64,000 nucleotides of DNA. It comes from Pyronema omphalodes. Its lineage: Eukaryota > Ascomycota > Pezizomycetes > Pezizales > Pyronemataceae. Location of the stretch: the NCBI GenBank assembly GCA_024516155.1, contig JAJJXM010000052.1:310001-374000 (forward strand), written 5' to 3'. Below, one piece after another: positions 48,401-62,500 of this stretch. Each line of letters starts with the position of its first letter. The stretch's first letter is position 1. The notes beneath the pieces were generated by a model. It had not been told where the DNA came from, searched no databases, and saw only the letters and a program-made list of their open reading frames with translations. A program made the position numbers and the translations under genes.

Positions 48401-48626
48401 GTTCAAAGTCTTCGATGAAATCGGCGGGATATTCCTCGAACGGGCTTGAGGGGGGTTCTGAGTCGTCGTATTTGGAGCCTTTCTCTTCAACCTCGACGTC
48501 TTTGTCTTCTCGGTCTACATCGTCCTCCTCATCATACTCCTCGTGCTCGTCCACTTTGTAACCTTCAGTGTTACCTTCTTTGTAAATATCTTCGATGTCG
48601 TCGCGGGTCCCAGCGCTGTCGGCCAT
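45460..48626 (-). CDS. FIG4: Fig4-type phosphoinositide phosphatase, Sac domain (two exons)
   Basis: PtdIns(3,5)P2 phosphatase that works with Vac14 and the Fab1/PIKfyve kinase on vacuole and endosome membranes. Exon 1 is 48626-46472 and exon 2 is 46424-45460; the 47-nt intron has GTAAGT...CAG borders. The join reads SFLDGQRQEAYNLFLGNY, a strongly conserved Fig4 block. Product 1039 aa, against about 880 in yeast. The Sac core holds FIRFTGFHYMLLITKR, IARRSRYFAGARFLKRG and the catalytic CX5R motif NCIDCLDRTN, with Cys621 and Arg627. The extra length is mostly an acidic, Pro-rich N-terminal extension of about 175 residues before MYRFTLYETATRFYIVG, plus Pro-rich and basic patches in the C-terminal region. 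The exon 1 frame continues past its donor for 70 codons, but that extension loses the conserved block. Confidence 0.95.
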
Positions 48627-51600
48627 GCTATGTTAAGAGGTACCGGCGGCGCTTGAGGTAAACTGTAATCAAGCTCCGGTTTTCGTTGTTTGGCGTCGGA
48701 TGGAAAGGTTGCTTGTGTGGGGCTCGGAGAGATCTGGGGTAGCTCCGTCGACGTCACGGAACATACCACGTGCGATGCGATGCGGAAACGAGAGGTACAA
48801 GGAGCGAATTAGAGTATTAGTGAACGATGAGCTTTGCAGAAGCTCTGACTGTAATTTCTATCTCGTCAAAAAGGTTGAAATTGTTGATACCTTCCACAGA
48901 AAAGACTCTGTCGGTGCACGGGTAGCTGCTGATAGCTCTGCACCCTGAACGGCACGCGGCGCGACGCGAGACATATCGTCCTCATAGAGTATCACGCGTT
49001 TCAGCTTACAAGATAACGTAGCTAGGCCGGCGCAGAACAAAACAATCACTACAGATAACAGTTCAACTTTGAACACCGCAAAAGTATCTCATGTGCTTAA
49101 TCAAACAGATCTACGATCCGACATAAAACTCGAATCACTGTAGGAAGTTTATCATATACGAATTGTATCTATTCGTGCACCTTTTCTGGCCACCGGTTAT
49201 TTACCGTAAAATGGAACGCCGTTTCCACAGGATACTCTATCACCCTCATGAGGGTCCAGTCCTGAGGAGACTATGAGATCACCGATGCAAAAATGGATTG
49301 ACTAGAACCCTGCTAGATCCGTAAATAATCCTGAGTCGTCCGTAACATGTATATTATTGATAGTCCGAGAATTCCTTCCTCGATACAAATATTCTCAGTA
49401 GGCGAAGATGTTATCCTGGCAATTTTATCTACTGCCTTCACTTCTTTTAACTTACGCTGTTTGCTTTATCGTGTTGTGTATAAAAGTGCTCTATATGAGG
49501 CAAAGAAACGACTGCACAAAGAACATGGGATAAAACTTTGAAAGAAGTAACCGGTGTGGTTCCTGGTTGAGAAAGAGAGTTCCGAAAGCACTCTTCAACA
49601 ACATCAAGCCTTGCTTTTCATTAGTCTTCTACTTGATTGCTGTCTTATTTTTATTTCTCTTTATTCTTTATTTGTTCTACCTTTTTTATCAGTAATCCCT
49701 CTGGAGTTTAGGTTGTTTTTTTTTTCAGTTGATTTATTCAAGTTGTTCAACCAGCTTTCTCTGTGTCTCATTAGGTTACACCGGTCATGAGGGCAATACT
49801 ATGGTTTCTTTGTCCCGTATAGGCTTTAAAGGCCTCGGTGGGTGTATGCTTAAAATCAGATCGAATCAAGCCAAGCCCATCTTGAAATGGTCTAATCAAT
49901 AAATCAATCTGTTAATTACCAGCAAAGAATAGTATGTACAATAAGAAGTTCATGAAGGTTACAATAGTTTCGTGTTGTCTTTACATTACGTCAGTACTCG
50001 CCAGTGTTGCCCAGATTGACTCAACATTAACATGAAACCGAGAATGACCAGGGTCAATATTCCCCTAGCATAGTCCCAAAATTAAAATATGCGTTTCTCA
50101 GACACGGTTAGTTATGTAGAGAACATCAGCTTGGGGTTTATCCGTTTTAAAGCACAAGAACATATACTATAGCAGACTGACAAACCCCACAAAACAATTC
50201 TGCATCTCCGCTTGCGATATTTAGAGTATGTTTCTGGTGTGAATTAATATTTCTTTTTCAGGTAACTCAAACTCATAATATATGCCTTGTTCTTTGTGAT
50301 ATTTTCCGCTTCCACGAGGAACCTGGGAGTCTAGGATCACAAATTTTGTTCCGGGAATGGTTCAATCTCTCTGACGCACCGTTGCTTATTTTTTGCCTTG
50401 AGCCTAAAGTACCATGATAGATCGGAAGAATCACCATGTTTTGTTTCAGTGGCAGTAGAAACCAATCTAAGTCAAAATCGCCCATGCCTTTTTATCACCA
50501 GGGAACAGGCTACGTACCCAGTCGAGTGCCAAATTGTGATTGTGTGACCATGGAGATGATCCGTGCCAAATGCGGCGATAAAACTTCTTCTGTGAAATGG
50601 CCGAATATCCTCCGTTCAAGAATGAAATAAAATGATTAAGGTAAAGTTTGACGAATATTTCTTCCGGTTAATCGGTACGTAGATGCAGAGGGATTATATA
50701 TCCGCGAGGATTTGGTTACCAATCCTCCGAACTTTATTTTTCGAAGGAAACTCTCCGGATAAATCCTTCTATACACATTTGAAATAAGGTTTTCTAATAT
50801 CAAATTGAACCGGGCGATATTGTTCCTGAGAAAGAACCGAAAATCACATGGAATCTCTACAAGATTAGTTACGTTCAGTAGTTTTCTGCGGCCTCTGGTC
50901 CCGATTTTCTGAAAAATGCCTCCATTCTTTCCAATAGAATTTGTTCTCCGCCGCGTCTGCCGTGTCTACAGAAATCGCCCTTCTGTGCCTTGAAATATTT
51001 GATCCATGACCATGTTCAATAAACAGCTGAAAAAATCTGTGGAATGGTTTCATTTCACTTCACTCGATAAGAACTGCAATATCACGGATATTTAAAGAGA
51101 AGCAGTCAAATATGTACTGAAAAAAAAAGTGCCATCGAGCATGAAGCTCAGCACCGAGCTTGCGAGTATTCTAGGAGAAGGCAGCAGAAAGCGTTTAAGA
51201 GGGAATAGTTACTTCTATGACATCATGATCCTCATATACTGTATCAATCATCTTGGCATGCCAAACTCGGCCGGGATCTTTAACCACTGCCACACGGTGT
51301 CTGCCAAGCAAGCAAGTTCCACATACAGCCCAAGCGCGCAGACTCGTTGTGCGCCCAAAACATATCCGTAACGGCCCGTCCGGCGTTGAAAGCTTAATCC
51401 CATCTTAAATCCACGTTTAATAGCGGCTGTGGTTGCGAGATGTCGTGCGTGGTATGCAGCTCGCCCAAAACCAAAGCCAACGACGGCGAGTTGACGGTCG
51501 ATGGTCGATGATTGCTAACACACGCTTCATCACTCGAAGTGATCATATGCTTATCGCAGGAATGTAAATTTGACCCAATAGCTGTATAAAAATACCTCCG

Positions 51601-54600
51601 ATAAAGTTCATCTGAAGAATTCTTATTATATGTCTCGGAGTTTTGGCCCTCTCCATATTGTAAACGGCCATCATGTCATATACATATGTGATCTGCCAGC
51701 ATTTCCGCCGATTCTTCAGCCTTTCATTCCGAACCAGTAGGGTATACATCAGTAGCGTATCATACCAGTCCAAGACTTGAAAATTCTTCAGCTGATTTCT
51801 TCAGCTCCAACTGAAACAGATGAGCCATATCGATACGAGCTCAGAATTCGATTTGCAGCTACATAAATGTGATTAAGCGGGGCTAGCCAGAAAATGAAAG
51901 TTTACTCATCAGGGCTGAAGCCCCGACCGGAAAATTACTTCTTCACGTTTGCTGGTATTCTATTTTTATCTACAGACCATTGTCCTCGGTACTTCTTGGC
52001 TGGTACACACATAGACCTGGGTGAACGTTTCGTACTAGATCTACGAGCCGAACAAAAATTCGGGTCCAAAACCGAAACCATGGTAAACGGGAAACCAAAT
52101 CCAAGAAGCCGGATAACTAAATCACCATATGATCTGCAGGTAATCACGCGAGTCCCTGAAGTTTGTTGTGGCTTTGCTCAATCTCATCAGTCCACGGATA
52201 GATATCCCAACTAGAGAGGTGCATTCATCAAGCCCAAGGTAAGGATTTTGTTTTGCATACATAATATGCTTAGATTCGTCACTTCTAGTTTTATGCTGTA
52301 CCTGTCACGCGAACCATTAGGTTGATGAGGTGCAGTTCCTCATGGATCACTTTTTCTGTTTGATTAGGATTCCATCATAGGTAAAACATACTTGCCATTG
52401 CGAGTTTGTCAAACGAAAAGATCAGGCCATTTCTTTCCGCCATCTCACTGGTAATGTGTACCTCGGGACGCAAATTTCGTTTGTTCATACTCAAGTTAAG
52501 CAAGATTTAGAGTTCCTCGTCAGAAATTTCATGTATAACAGACTTCAATATACATTAACGAGACCGAACCGCAACGGATTGTCCCGTGTATGGCTGATCC
52601 TTAGAGTTGTATTCAAACCTAAACTGTATGCAAACCTCACCTCCATCTCGCTTCCTGAAAGATAAAAAAATTCTTCAGCTACTATCATGAGCACGGGGTA
52701 GTAACTAGTGAGTAATCAATCAATCAATCCATGAATAACCGGCAAGTTTCATACCCGCACCCTCATTTCCGGGTTTTGTACACAGCCGCAGGGACCATGG
52801 GTTCCCAATCCCTTAGATAGGAACTCCATCCAATGGAATTTGATCTAGGGCTTCAGTTGGGTCTCGGTTATGTTTTAGCGATGGGATTCCGGGGCTCAGG
52901 AAACTATGCTTTTGCCGCTCTGTACGCTTTGCACGGGCTCCAGCCGCTCACATGTTTCAGAACCTCGTGGCGAGCATGAGGAACCCGAATTATTGGACGG
53001 ATAGAAGATCCGTTGCGGTTGAACCTCTCTGGGCCTTTGAAAAGGGCTACGAAAGGTTAGAGAATTGTTATTTGATGCCTGAATACGCATTGATGATATG
53101 GTTCACACAAACTGGTTTGCTGACTTCGCTACGCCTGGACTGCTCAGACTACGGAATTTTTATCCGCTGGTAATTTATTTGACTGCTTTTTGTAGCTTTG
53201 ATTGAAGTAACTAGGCCTCTATGTGGGGGTTTCTAGGCTTTTATAGGCGCAATCTTTGGTATGTAGGGTATTATTTCGCCCGTGGGAAATGGCATTGATC
53301 TCAGATCCAAGGAATATGACTCGCCCTTACCGAACCGAAGGTTTGGAACATAATAACATGTCGTCATACCGCTCATTGACGAAGCAACGCAGTCGGGATG
53401 TGGAGAGAATACGCTGGTTGGGTTTACTAGACGCGGGATACTCTTTGAAGTATCGATCTGCAGTAGAAGTTACGGGTCTTGCGTTGCTCGCGTTTAATAC
53501 GATCTGCGCCATCTTTTTGATAAATTATATCCGGTGGCAACTCCAAGGACTACATAAATACCTTTGAAAGGCGCCGTACAGTTCTTTCGATCGCCAGAAC
53601 TTTTCATAGTTACTCATCGAAGCTTTAAGCGAATATTCGAGGGCATTTCCTCTACGAGCTCTGCATAGAAGTGGGAATTTGAGCGCGAGCTTCGTCACCG
53701 AATCTAGTAATTCACGAGCCACCAATGACCATTATAACGCCTCAGTCAGAAAGTGCACAAATCCCCTAGCCAAGCGCCGCCGTAGGATTAAGGGCTATGT
53801 ACCAAAACAGATATCCCTCGCCCCCTCAAAAAACTGCACATCGTGAGACATTACACGCTCTCTATACGCATATTCATCGGTAAGCGTCCTAAGTCTGAAT
53901 TTAAATGCCAAGTATCTCCAAAGTCGGTACGGATACAACATCCGTATTGTATTACATATACCTATCATTAGACTAAATTTACCCTAAAAGAAAGAAAAAA
54001 GAACATGTTCAGTTATCATTCACCAGTCTTGGCTGGAACGTCGCGTGCTTCGCGGCTCTCTCGATACAAACAGAGAAGGAAGAATTCATTCATGATATGT
54101 ACAAGATATGCATATTTTGATCCAACCTTACTATTAATTCTACATGCTGCAGCTGCATAGCAGCCCCGAGGGATAACTAAAAACTAAGCCCAATTCCTTT
54201 CAGGATAAAATTTTTGTTAATTTACCACCTTCGCTAAAGAGTTTATCTGAACGCCTACATACAAAAGGGAATTTTTGTAGGATTTCCCAAAAGGACTAAT
54301 TACACTTGTTATATTCAGCCGGTTGATAAATTTTGGGTTAAACTGATTACACAAATACGAATGCGATGCAAAAACTCTAAAATTGTCTTATGCATTGCCA
54401 TCAATCAGATATCTGTAACCATGGGAAGCCTCTGGGCCAACCGAGGATTGCATCTGCTTTTTTTCACGAGTGGTGGCCAAGGATACCGTCAGTTTCAGCT
54501 GAAATTTAACCCAAAATGGATACATGTATGCATTCTGCAACATAGACGCTGATGAAATGGTCATGGAGTATTTGATGGATGGCGATATTTCAAACACGGC

Positions 54601-57600
54601 CTTGCTGTCTGAGAAGAATCGCTACGGAATTGACGATGTGATGTGATGTAGTTCTGTACCGCTTTATTTCGTATTCGAGAATTGGAACATATATACCGGA
54701 CAGTCTCCTCATAGTCATTCGACATCATGCGATGATGATCTGCACGCGGCAAAAAAACCGAAGCTAGATGCACATAATGCCAAATTCAAGCGCACCCGCG
54801 CGTCTAGATGATCCGTCATTCCACCATTCTTGCTCAAGGTTGTCAAGGCAGTGGCTTTATCCATATTCTAGAAGACTATCTAACCTACGGGGGTTATTCT
54901 CCCATATTTTTTCGCCCAATGAACCACGGATAGCAGTAGGTATCGAAACATTTCCTTCTACCGTCCATTTCAAAATTTGTTCACGTGTGTTTGTTCCCAA
55001 CACAGCTCACCGGACAACAATGCTCTAAGCGAGGTGTACATCGACACTCGGGTACATAAAATTTCAACCAGAAACGTTTCTTTTTCCAGCCACCACCCCC
55101 CACTCTTCAAATAACCATATCTAAGCCTCTTCTGAATTGAAGGCCGCTCCCGTTCCGTTAAATATTTCAGGGACAGAGTGTATGTAACAATCCGATCGTA
55201 ACATCCCTCTCAGCATAGTCTGGATCTGGTTTTGCACTTTTAGTTTCTTTATGACGGCCGATTTGCAGATTTGCACTTACAAGGTTTATGGTATTTCAAT
55301 CTTATCGAGCAACCGGCCGGCGGAAGTTTGTTTTGGGATGTATCCGGGCCGGTGAGTTCCAGCGGTGATGATCCAGACTGGTGTATGATACATACTTAGG
55401 TACTTGGGTGCTTAGGTACTTACATACATACATACTTATATACATACCTACATAGCCGTGCATAAAAGTGAAGAAAGTACACACAGATATGCGGTGATAT
55501 CACTGCGGTCGGTGTCACGCCGACTCTTATACACACGCACACTTGCACAGCGCCGACGCCGCTATTGCCGCTGTGCCCGCCCGGTGTGGCAAAAAGAAAA
55601 TTCCCGTGGTTCATGAGATGCATATGTGAATACATGTATGTCTTTCGAGGTGTCGACTATACAGATAGGCTTTAACACAAGTTTATAACAGCATATGTAC
55701 ATCATCGCACCTATGGTAGATTACTTAGAGGAAAGTATAATCACCATTGAAAGCCCAGATTCGTGAAGCTTGATCGAGACAAGATAAGTGAGGTCTTAGA
55801 TCTCGTACTATCTATGGTCACCATATCAGTCACATTTTTCCATGATGCACTTTACAAGACCAAGCGCTTCAACCCAAAAAGAACGAAAAGAGGTGCGAAA
55901 AGATGAAAAGTCGAAAAAAAAAATGAAATGAAAAGATGAAACAAAAAAAAAAATATCATTCCTGGTCCATGTACATACACAGCGAGCTTCACAGATAATC
56001 ATTCCAACGCTTTATGTACCAAACCTCAAACTGTTGCTTTCTAAGCTGTTGATACATAGTGGCATATTATCCAGATACACCCACAGTATCCAGAACCATA
56101 CATGGGTGACAAATGGAACAAAATTAAAGTTTCTGTAGTAGTACATACATCCCTCGTAAACTCGCTAAAATGACCATTTCCGGAAACTGAAGTGCTCAGG
56201 TACATGTATGTTTTATGTATAGAAAGAAAAGAACAGAAAAGAAGATCAATCATCGCGTCACCTGTTTTGATGTGTACCCATCTCGCTGGATACCTATCTC
56301 CACAGTTATTGAAACCCATTATGTATATACGGTATATACATACCACTCCCGCTACGTTTTTGCTTCTTTCCTCCGCTCTTCTTCATTGGTATACCCGGGG
56401 ATATACATAAGCGAATACATGATTCTTGATAGAGGTGGGATGACCCTCATCGCTGATAATGATAATGATATGAAGTTTTCGGCTTTTCTGTGCTGCTGGT
56501 TTACGACTTCCAATGAACGGTGCGTGTGATTACTAAGTAGATAGATCGATAGAGATATATACATATATCTGGTGCCGTTTTTGATATTAATTACCTCCCA
56601 TACCATACCATACCATACACATCTCGGCAGTCAATCAGACTGTCTGTCGGGAGATATTCAGGGTGTGTTACACATAACCGCTCGTAAAAAACTATCTGTC
56701 TGTTTGTATGTAGGTATGTAATGTGTAATATGTACCCCCAACGTCGACGGATTCATCGCGCATGAAACGTTACTGTTACTGTTGCCGTTACATACAAAGC
56801 TACGGATTGATATATGATATCGTTTCTTGAGTTGTGAATTGTGAGTACATAAAAAGGGCCGCTATCATTGCGTGGTTGGTTAGATTATTAGGTGCCTGAT
56901 ATTCGATATTCGATATTATGTACTATTCTCTATACACTACTGTCCCCAATCTCATCATCGTGGTGGCGTATATCGTATATCTTGTACGGTGTATTATATA
57001 TCGTAAATCGTATATATCCAGATATTAAACCGATACGAAACTGTATGTATCCCCCTCTGGACCACAGTATGCGTGCAGTATATCGACATCTCAGCAGAAG
57101 TGGCAGAATAATGATCGATAACTGCAGAGATAACATGTATATGTAGTTGATATTGATTCCAGTGCTGTACATGATAGCCTATATATAGCATCCATGAGAG
57201 AGAAGAGGGCAGAATTTAAAAGTACCCAGTTTGAGTACATATATAAACTATACTTCATGTATACCTATTATAGAGTAGTCGCATGGTCTGGAATATTCAC
57301 CCACAGCGACTGTATAGACAGCCTTCTTTTATCGTGTTATCCTAAAGAAAACGCTGTTTATGTATGAGAAATATGAGAGATATGATATCCATGCTAGTCC
57401 CCGTTTATCTATCTGTCTGTCGATATCATCGGGTACTAGCTAGTAGCTATCTATATGTGATAAATACATATTACAGAATCATGCCAGTGGAATCAAGACT
57501 GTGGGAATCCCTGTATGTAGAATGTAGAATGTATGTATATACAAACACCTCGAATTTCCAGTGCTCAGTCACAGTGCTCATTATCGAGGCAGTGCTAATC

Positions 57601-59425
57601 AAGCATGACATTAACAACAGCAAGTAACAAATTCAAGTAACAGCGTAACACTAGCTCAAGTACCTATTATATACCACCGCATCACGCATCTCATATCTTG
57701 CATGTTGCATCTCACATCTCGCATCTTGCGTATTTCCTTATACCGTTACCGTAACCGTTGCTGTTATGTTATGTTATGTTATGTTATCATTGTTATCTTC
57801 TACATATTAACCGTTTATATGTCAAGCCCATGAGTCATGGCTTCCCGGGTATGTCTTAGACGTGAAAGTTTGGTGTGTGCTGTGTGCTGTGAGCTGTGAG
57901 CTGTGTACTGTATATCTAATCTTATTTCTTGCTGACTCTTGAGGCTTTGTTTTAATAGACGCTGGATTCTGGTCGTAATGCATCAGGCAATATTTCCTGG
58001 ATGATAGCTGGGTAATAGATACGATATATAGATTCGTTGAGTCAGTGATTGGTTCTGTGGGGTTTGGAATATGAATTAAATACCACTACCACTACAGATC
58101 GCTAAATCTTTGAATCTTCGAGTCAAAAGTCAAAAGCCAAAAGCCACAGAGCGAAAGAGCGAAACAGTAGCTTACTTTATTGAAATACATCTGTAAATAT
58201 CACTGGTTATATCACTGATGATATGGGTATCCATATCCATATCCATATCTCAGGTCTCTATAATCACCATAGAGCTCACTTATCCCAGATCCCTAGATCC
58301 CTCGATCCCGAACGATGACTTAACCACCACCACCACGTCACCACGCCACCACAACGTCACCACCATCTTAAAACCCTAGATCTAACATCTAACATCCATC
58401 ATCCCGCCGTTTCCTTGTTATTATTAGTGCAGGATATTTTTATTCCAACCACAACCACCACCCCTAACTACCAACTGCCAACTACCAACTACCAACTGCC
58501 AATGATAAAACCCAGCCAACACCCTGTCTTTGTCTATCTCTGTTTCTGTTTCTGTTTCTATATCTATATCTATCTCTGTATCTATATCTATATCTATCTC
58601 TAAATCTATATCTATCTTACTCATCATAAATCCCAGGGCTTCCTCACCGTCTCCTGTCGGCAGATCAGCCTATGAAAAAAATCAAAGTTGAAACTAAAAG
58701 GGAAAGGAAAAGGAAAATGGAGGCGAGAATGGATATGAAAATGGATACGAAAATGAAAAATTAAAAAGATGGCACTGTGGTTTGTTTATTGTAGATTAGA
58801 TTAGATTAGATTGGGTGTATATGTATATGTAGACATGTATATACATACGAGGCTGAGGGCTGATTTGAGGGCTGAGGACTCAGCTATGTAATGCAAGTAT
58901 GGGCTCTATGGCTTTATGAGCTCTACTTCTGGTATGGATTCTATTTATATGTATGTGTATATGGATATTTATATGTAATCTGTATAGATAGATATGGATA
59001 TGGATACAGTACAGTACAGTACAGTTATAAGTGCAGTACAGTACAGTGTTATAAGTGCGGTAGGGTTAGTTATGTGTCAAGACTCTACCAAGACTGTACC
59101 AAGACTCTACCAAGGCTGTAGCATACTGTAGGAATCGATATTAGATCTACATTATATCTACATATGATCACTATGTATGGCGTTTGTGGCGTTTGTTGCG
59201 TTTATGGCGTTTGTAGCACTGTACTGTATGTAGCTGGCTAGATAGATGGGTTTATGTACTGTAGGTTTTTATGTAATGCAGGTTTTTATGTATTGTATGT
59301 TTTGATGTACAGTGGATTTATGTACAGTGGATTTATATACTCTAGGTTTATGTACGGCGGATTTATGTACTTGTATATGTACTTCTATATGTACTTCCGA
59401 TACACTTCTTGAGATATAAATAAAA
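48627..59425. other. long gene desert, left part
   Basis: No gene supported over almost 11 kb. The part up to about 55 kb has few simple repeats and many short unrelated open frames with no domains, as expected for old decayed sequence. From about 55.4 kb on, short repeats rise: TACATACA/GTATGTAT near 55430 and 60760, CATACCATACC near 56600, CTGTGAGCTGTGAGCTG near 57888, TTATG repeats near 57765-57785, and CCATAT repeats near 58229-58250. Confidence 0.5.
58541..58618. repeat. degenerate TATC / CTATAT microsatellite
   Basis: Run of TCTGTT then TCTATA/TCTATC units. The minus strand reads DIDIDIETE-like residues as a by-product. Confidence 0.85.
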
Positions 59426-59426
59426 C

Positions 59427-59521
59427 CCTCCTAACCCTCCTAACCCTCCTAACCCTCCTAACCCTCCAAACCCTCCAAACCCTCCTAAACCTCCTAACCC
59501 TCCTAACCCTCCTAACCCTCC
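59427..59521. repeat. 9-bp telomere-like minisatellite (TAACCCTCC)n
   Basis: About ten copies of CCTCCTAAC-type units with a few AACCCTCCA and AACCTCC variants. On the minus strand this is GGAGGGTTA, which contains the core of the fungal telomere repeat TTAGGG plus three extra bases. The minus-strand GGLGGLGGF frame is a by-product. Confidence 0.9.
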
Positions 59522-62500
59522 GCCTTCATACATAAGCCTATCATCTATCACCAATACCCAGCACCCAAAAACCTCCCCCAAAACCACCTTCATCCCACTC
59601 CAAAAACTCCCAAACTCCCAAACCTCATAAACCTCATAAACCCACACCATAATAACGCTGCCGAAACCACCATATGTAGCAGGCAAACACAGGCTACAGG
59701 GCTACAGGGCTAGTTGGAGGAGGTCGCAGGGCTAGTGGTTGGAGCTAGTATACTATGGTGTGTTACTAGTAGACTAGTATACTAGCGACGGATACCCGGC
59801 AGCTGGCTCGGTCTTGGTTTCGCCAAGAGGGTTGCCGCCGCTAGGGTATTGGTGCTGGGGTGCTGGGGTGTTGGTGATGAAATAAGGGTGTGGTATGGTG
59901 TGGTAGGTGAGGTGGGTATGTACTGGTTAAAGGTATCTTGTCTTGTCTTGGCTATATGGAAGTTTAAATATGGAAGAAATATGGGTTGGATTGGATTGAT
60001 TTTGGCGGCATTTTTTTTCTATTATTTTTTGTTAGTTTATTTTATTTTATTTTTCATTTTTAAAAAAGAAAAGAAAACATTTTTTTAACTCTCTGATTCT
60101 CTAATATTAGGGCCCTATTTTTATTTTCATTTTTGATTTTCTTTATTTTCTGTGTTTTTGATAGTTTATATTTTGCAGTTACCTATAAGCATCGTGCATT
60201 ATGATATCATTTTGCCGTATGCGGATTATTGATGATGATGATGATAATACTAGACTCCTAGACTCGATATCGATGTTAACGATGTTGATGATACATAAAC
60301 TCAACATTGATAAACTTAATAACTATCAATTTAACAATGACGGGTCCATAAAACCCATATCAAAAGACCCATTACAGTAACCATCTTTATCTACCACTGC
60401 TTCAACGGCGCCCATTATGCCTATGTATTATGCGCTTGTCTTGGTTTTTGCGGCTTTACCTATCTTTACCTATCTTTACCTATCTTTTCCTACCCTTCCC
60501 TATCTTTGCCTAGTCTATGTATTACAACTGGTGTATGTATGTAGTGCTGCTGTGAGTTACATACATATATGCATATATGCACGCTTCTTCTTCTTCTTAC
60601 TCTTCTTCTGCTGCCACACCTAGCTACTCATGCCGTCGGATTTCTCAATCTGCAACTTTGTAACTTTGTAACTTCCACCTTCCCTCTCCATCACCATCTG
60701 TATCCTTCAACGCAGCGCAACGCAGCGCAACGCATGCATTAGATATTTTTTTATGTATGTAGATATGTACATACATACATACAGATACATACAAAGTGTA
60801 GACTATGTATGTATGTATGTATGTATATGTAGGGTTAGAAAAATTTTCACACAGAGCATGTAGAGCATGTAGAGCACGCATACTCCTTCTTTTTTCTGTA
60901 TTTCTTTCTTTATTTCGCGTGAAGGTTTTATGCCTCGTACTGTGTTGTAAAATTTTATGATGTTATGGGTTTATGATTCTATGGTTTTGTGGTTTTGTGG
61001 TTTTGTGGTTTTGATGTGTCTTTTCGAACTGGAAATTTTGCTTTTCTTGGTTTTGCTTTGCTTTGCTGCTTTGCTTTGCTTTGCTGCTTTGCTTTGCTTT
61101 GAATACACGAGTAGTCGATGCTGTCGTACATACTAACATACAGTAGATGCTCACCAGTCACCAGTCACCATCAGTCTCAAGGCTCAAGGCTCAAGGGTCA
61201 ATCAAACCAAACCCGCATCCAAACCAAAATCATCAAAACCAGCCTTTAGCCTCTAGCCTCCACCCTCGGTACCTAAAGCGCAACAAGCTAACCTAGCTAC
61301 TAGCGACACATCCATCCCTTCCGACACGCAGCGCTATGTTAGCCTATGCTAGTCCTGTACTGTACTGTAGAACCCCTGTCGTCTCCCTGCGAGCTCTATG
61401 TCGTTTCCTTGCTAGTCCTTGCTAGTTCTTGCTGGGCTTTGCTGGGCTTTGCTAGTCCCTGTCGTTTCTCTAGCGGTCCCCTGCCAGTCCCTGTCGTTTC
61501 CCTAGCAGTCCCCCGTCGGTCCCCCGTCGGTCCCCTGTCGGTCCCCTGTCGGTTCCCTGTCGGTTCTCCGCCGCTACATAGAAGAGGCTAGGAAGGGACG
61601 GGTGTTGCGTTGATGTGAGATTTGATACACACCATACCACCACACCATACGAGTTGAGAAATACGGACATACACCATGAAAGAAATGGACACACCTACAT
61701 CATGGCTACGCAGTGATGATAGATGATAGATATAGATATCGATATAGATATATACTGATGGTTGATGGTTGATGATAAATGGTGTTGATTATTTTATATA
61801 TTCATAATGAAAAAAATCAATAGTGCAGAAATGTAGAATGATATACATAGCGAAATAACAACAACAAGAGCGAAATGATTCTAGCTACATACATACAAGA
61901 TGCTAGATGCTAGATGCATTACTGCAAGTGATTTAAAAAAGACACAAAGAAATGCCCTTCGACATACATACATACGGACATACATACAGATGGTTGATGG
62001 TGTAGTGTAGTTCCGGTTTGAGATAGCAAGCAAGCGGACAAGCAGACAAGCAGACAAGCAGGCAAGCACAAGCAACGTAACGCAGAGTGCAATCATATCG
62101 TTCCCTTTTTCAACTAAAAGCAAATTCCCTTACTACCACCACCACCACCCCCCCACCCACTCTTTTGCCCTCGCCTCGCCCTCAAATCCCTAAAATCACG
62201 AAATCGCGAAATCACTGAATCCTCCTTCCTCCGCCGCCCTCCCCTCCCCCCCCCCCAAATCTGCCCACCTCCCCACCCCCCAAAAAAAGAAAAAAAAAGC
62301 ATATTCACCTCACTCGCTCGCTCGCTCGCTCGCTCGTCCTCGTCCGCCGCTGCAACTGCAAACTGCAAACTGCAACGCAACGCAGCACTGCGAAACTCAA
62401 CTGTCGACAGAAAGAAAAGAAAAAAAAAAAAAATACCCGCCCTAAAAGCAACACCAAACTCGTTGTTGTGCAAAACTCAACACCAAAACTGCCTGATTTC

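Noticed and set aside
48151..48561. 136-codon Ser/Gly-rich plus-strand frame
   Set aside because: It is antisense to the acidic N-terminal region of FIG4.
53256..53725. Plus-strand frame of 103 codons and a minus-strand frame of 66 codons in the right desert
   Set aside because: Each reads somewhat like protein, but there is no recognisable family, start context or neighbouring exon, and they overlap on opposite strands.
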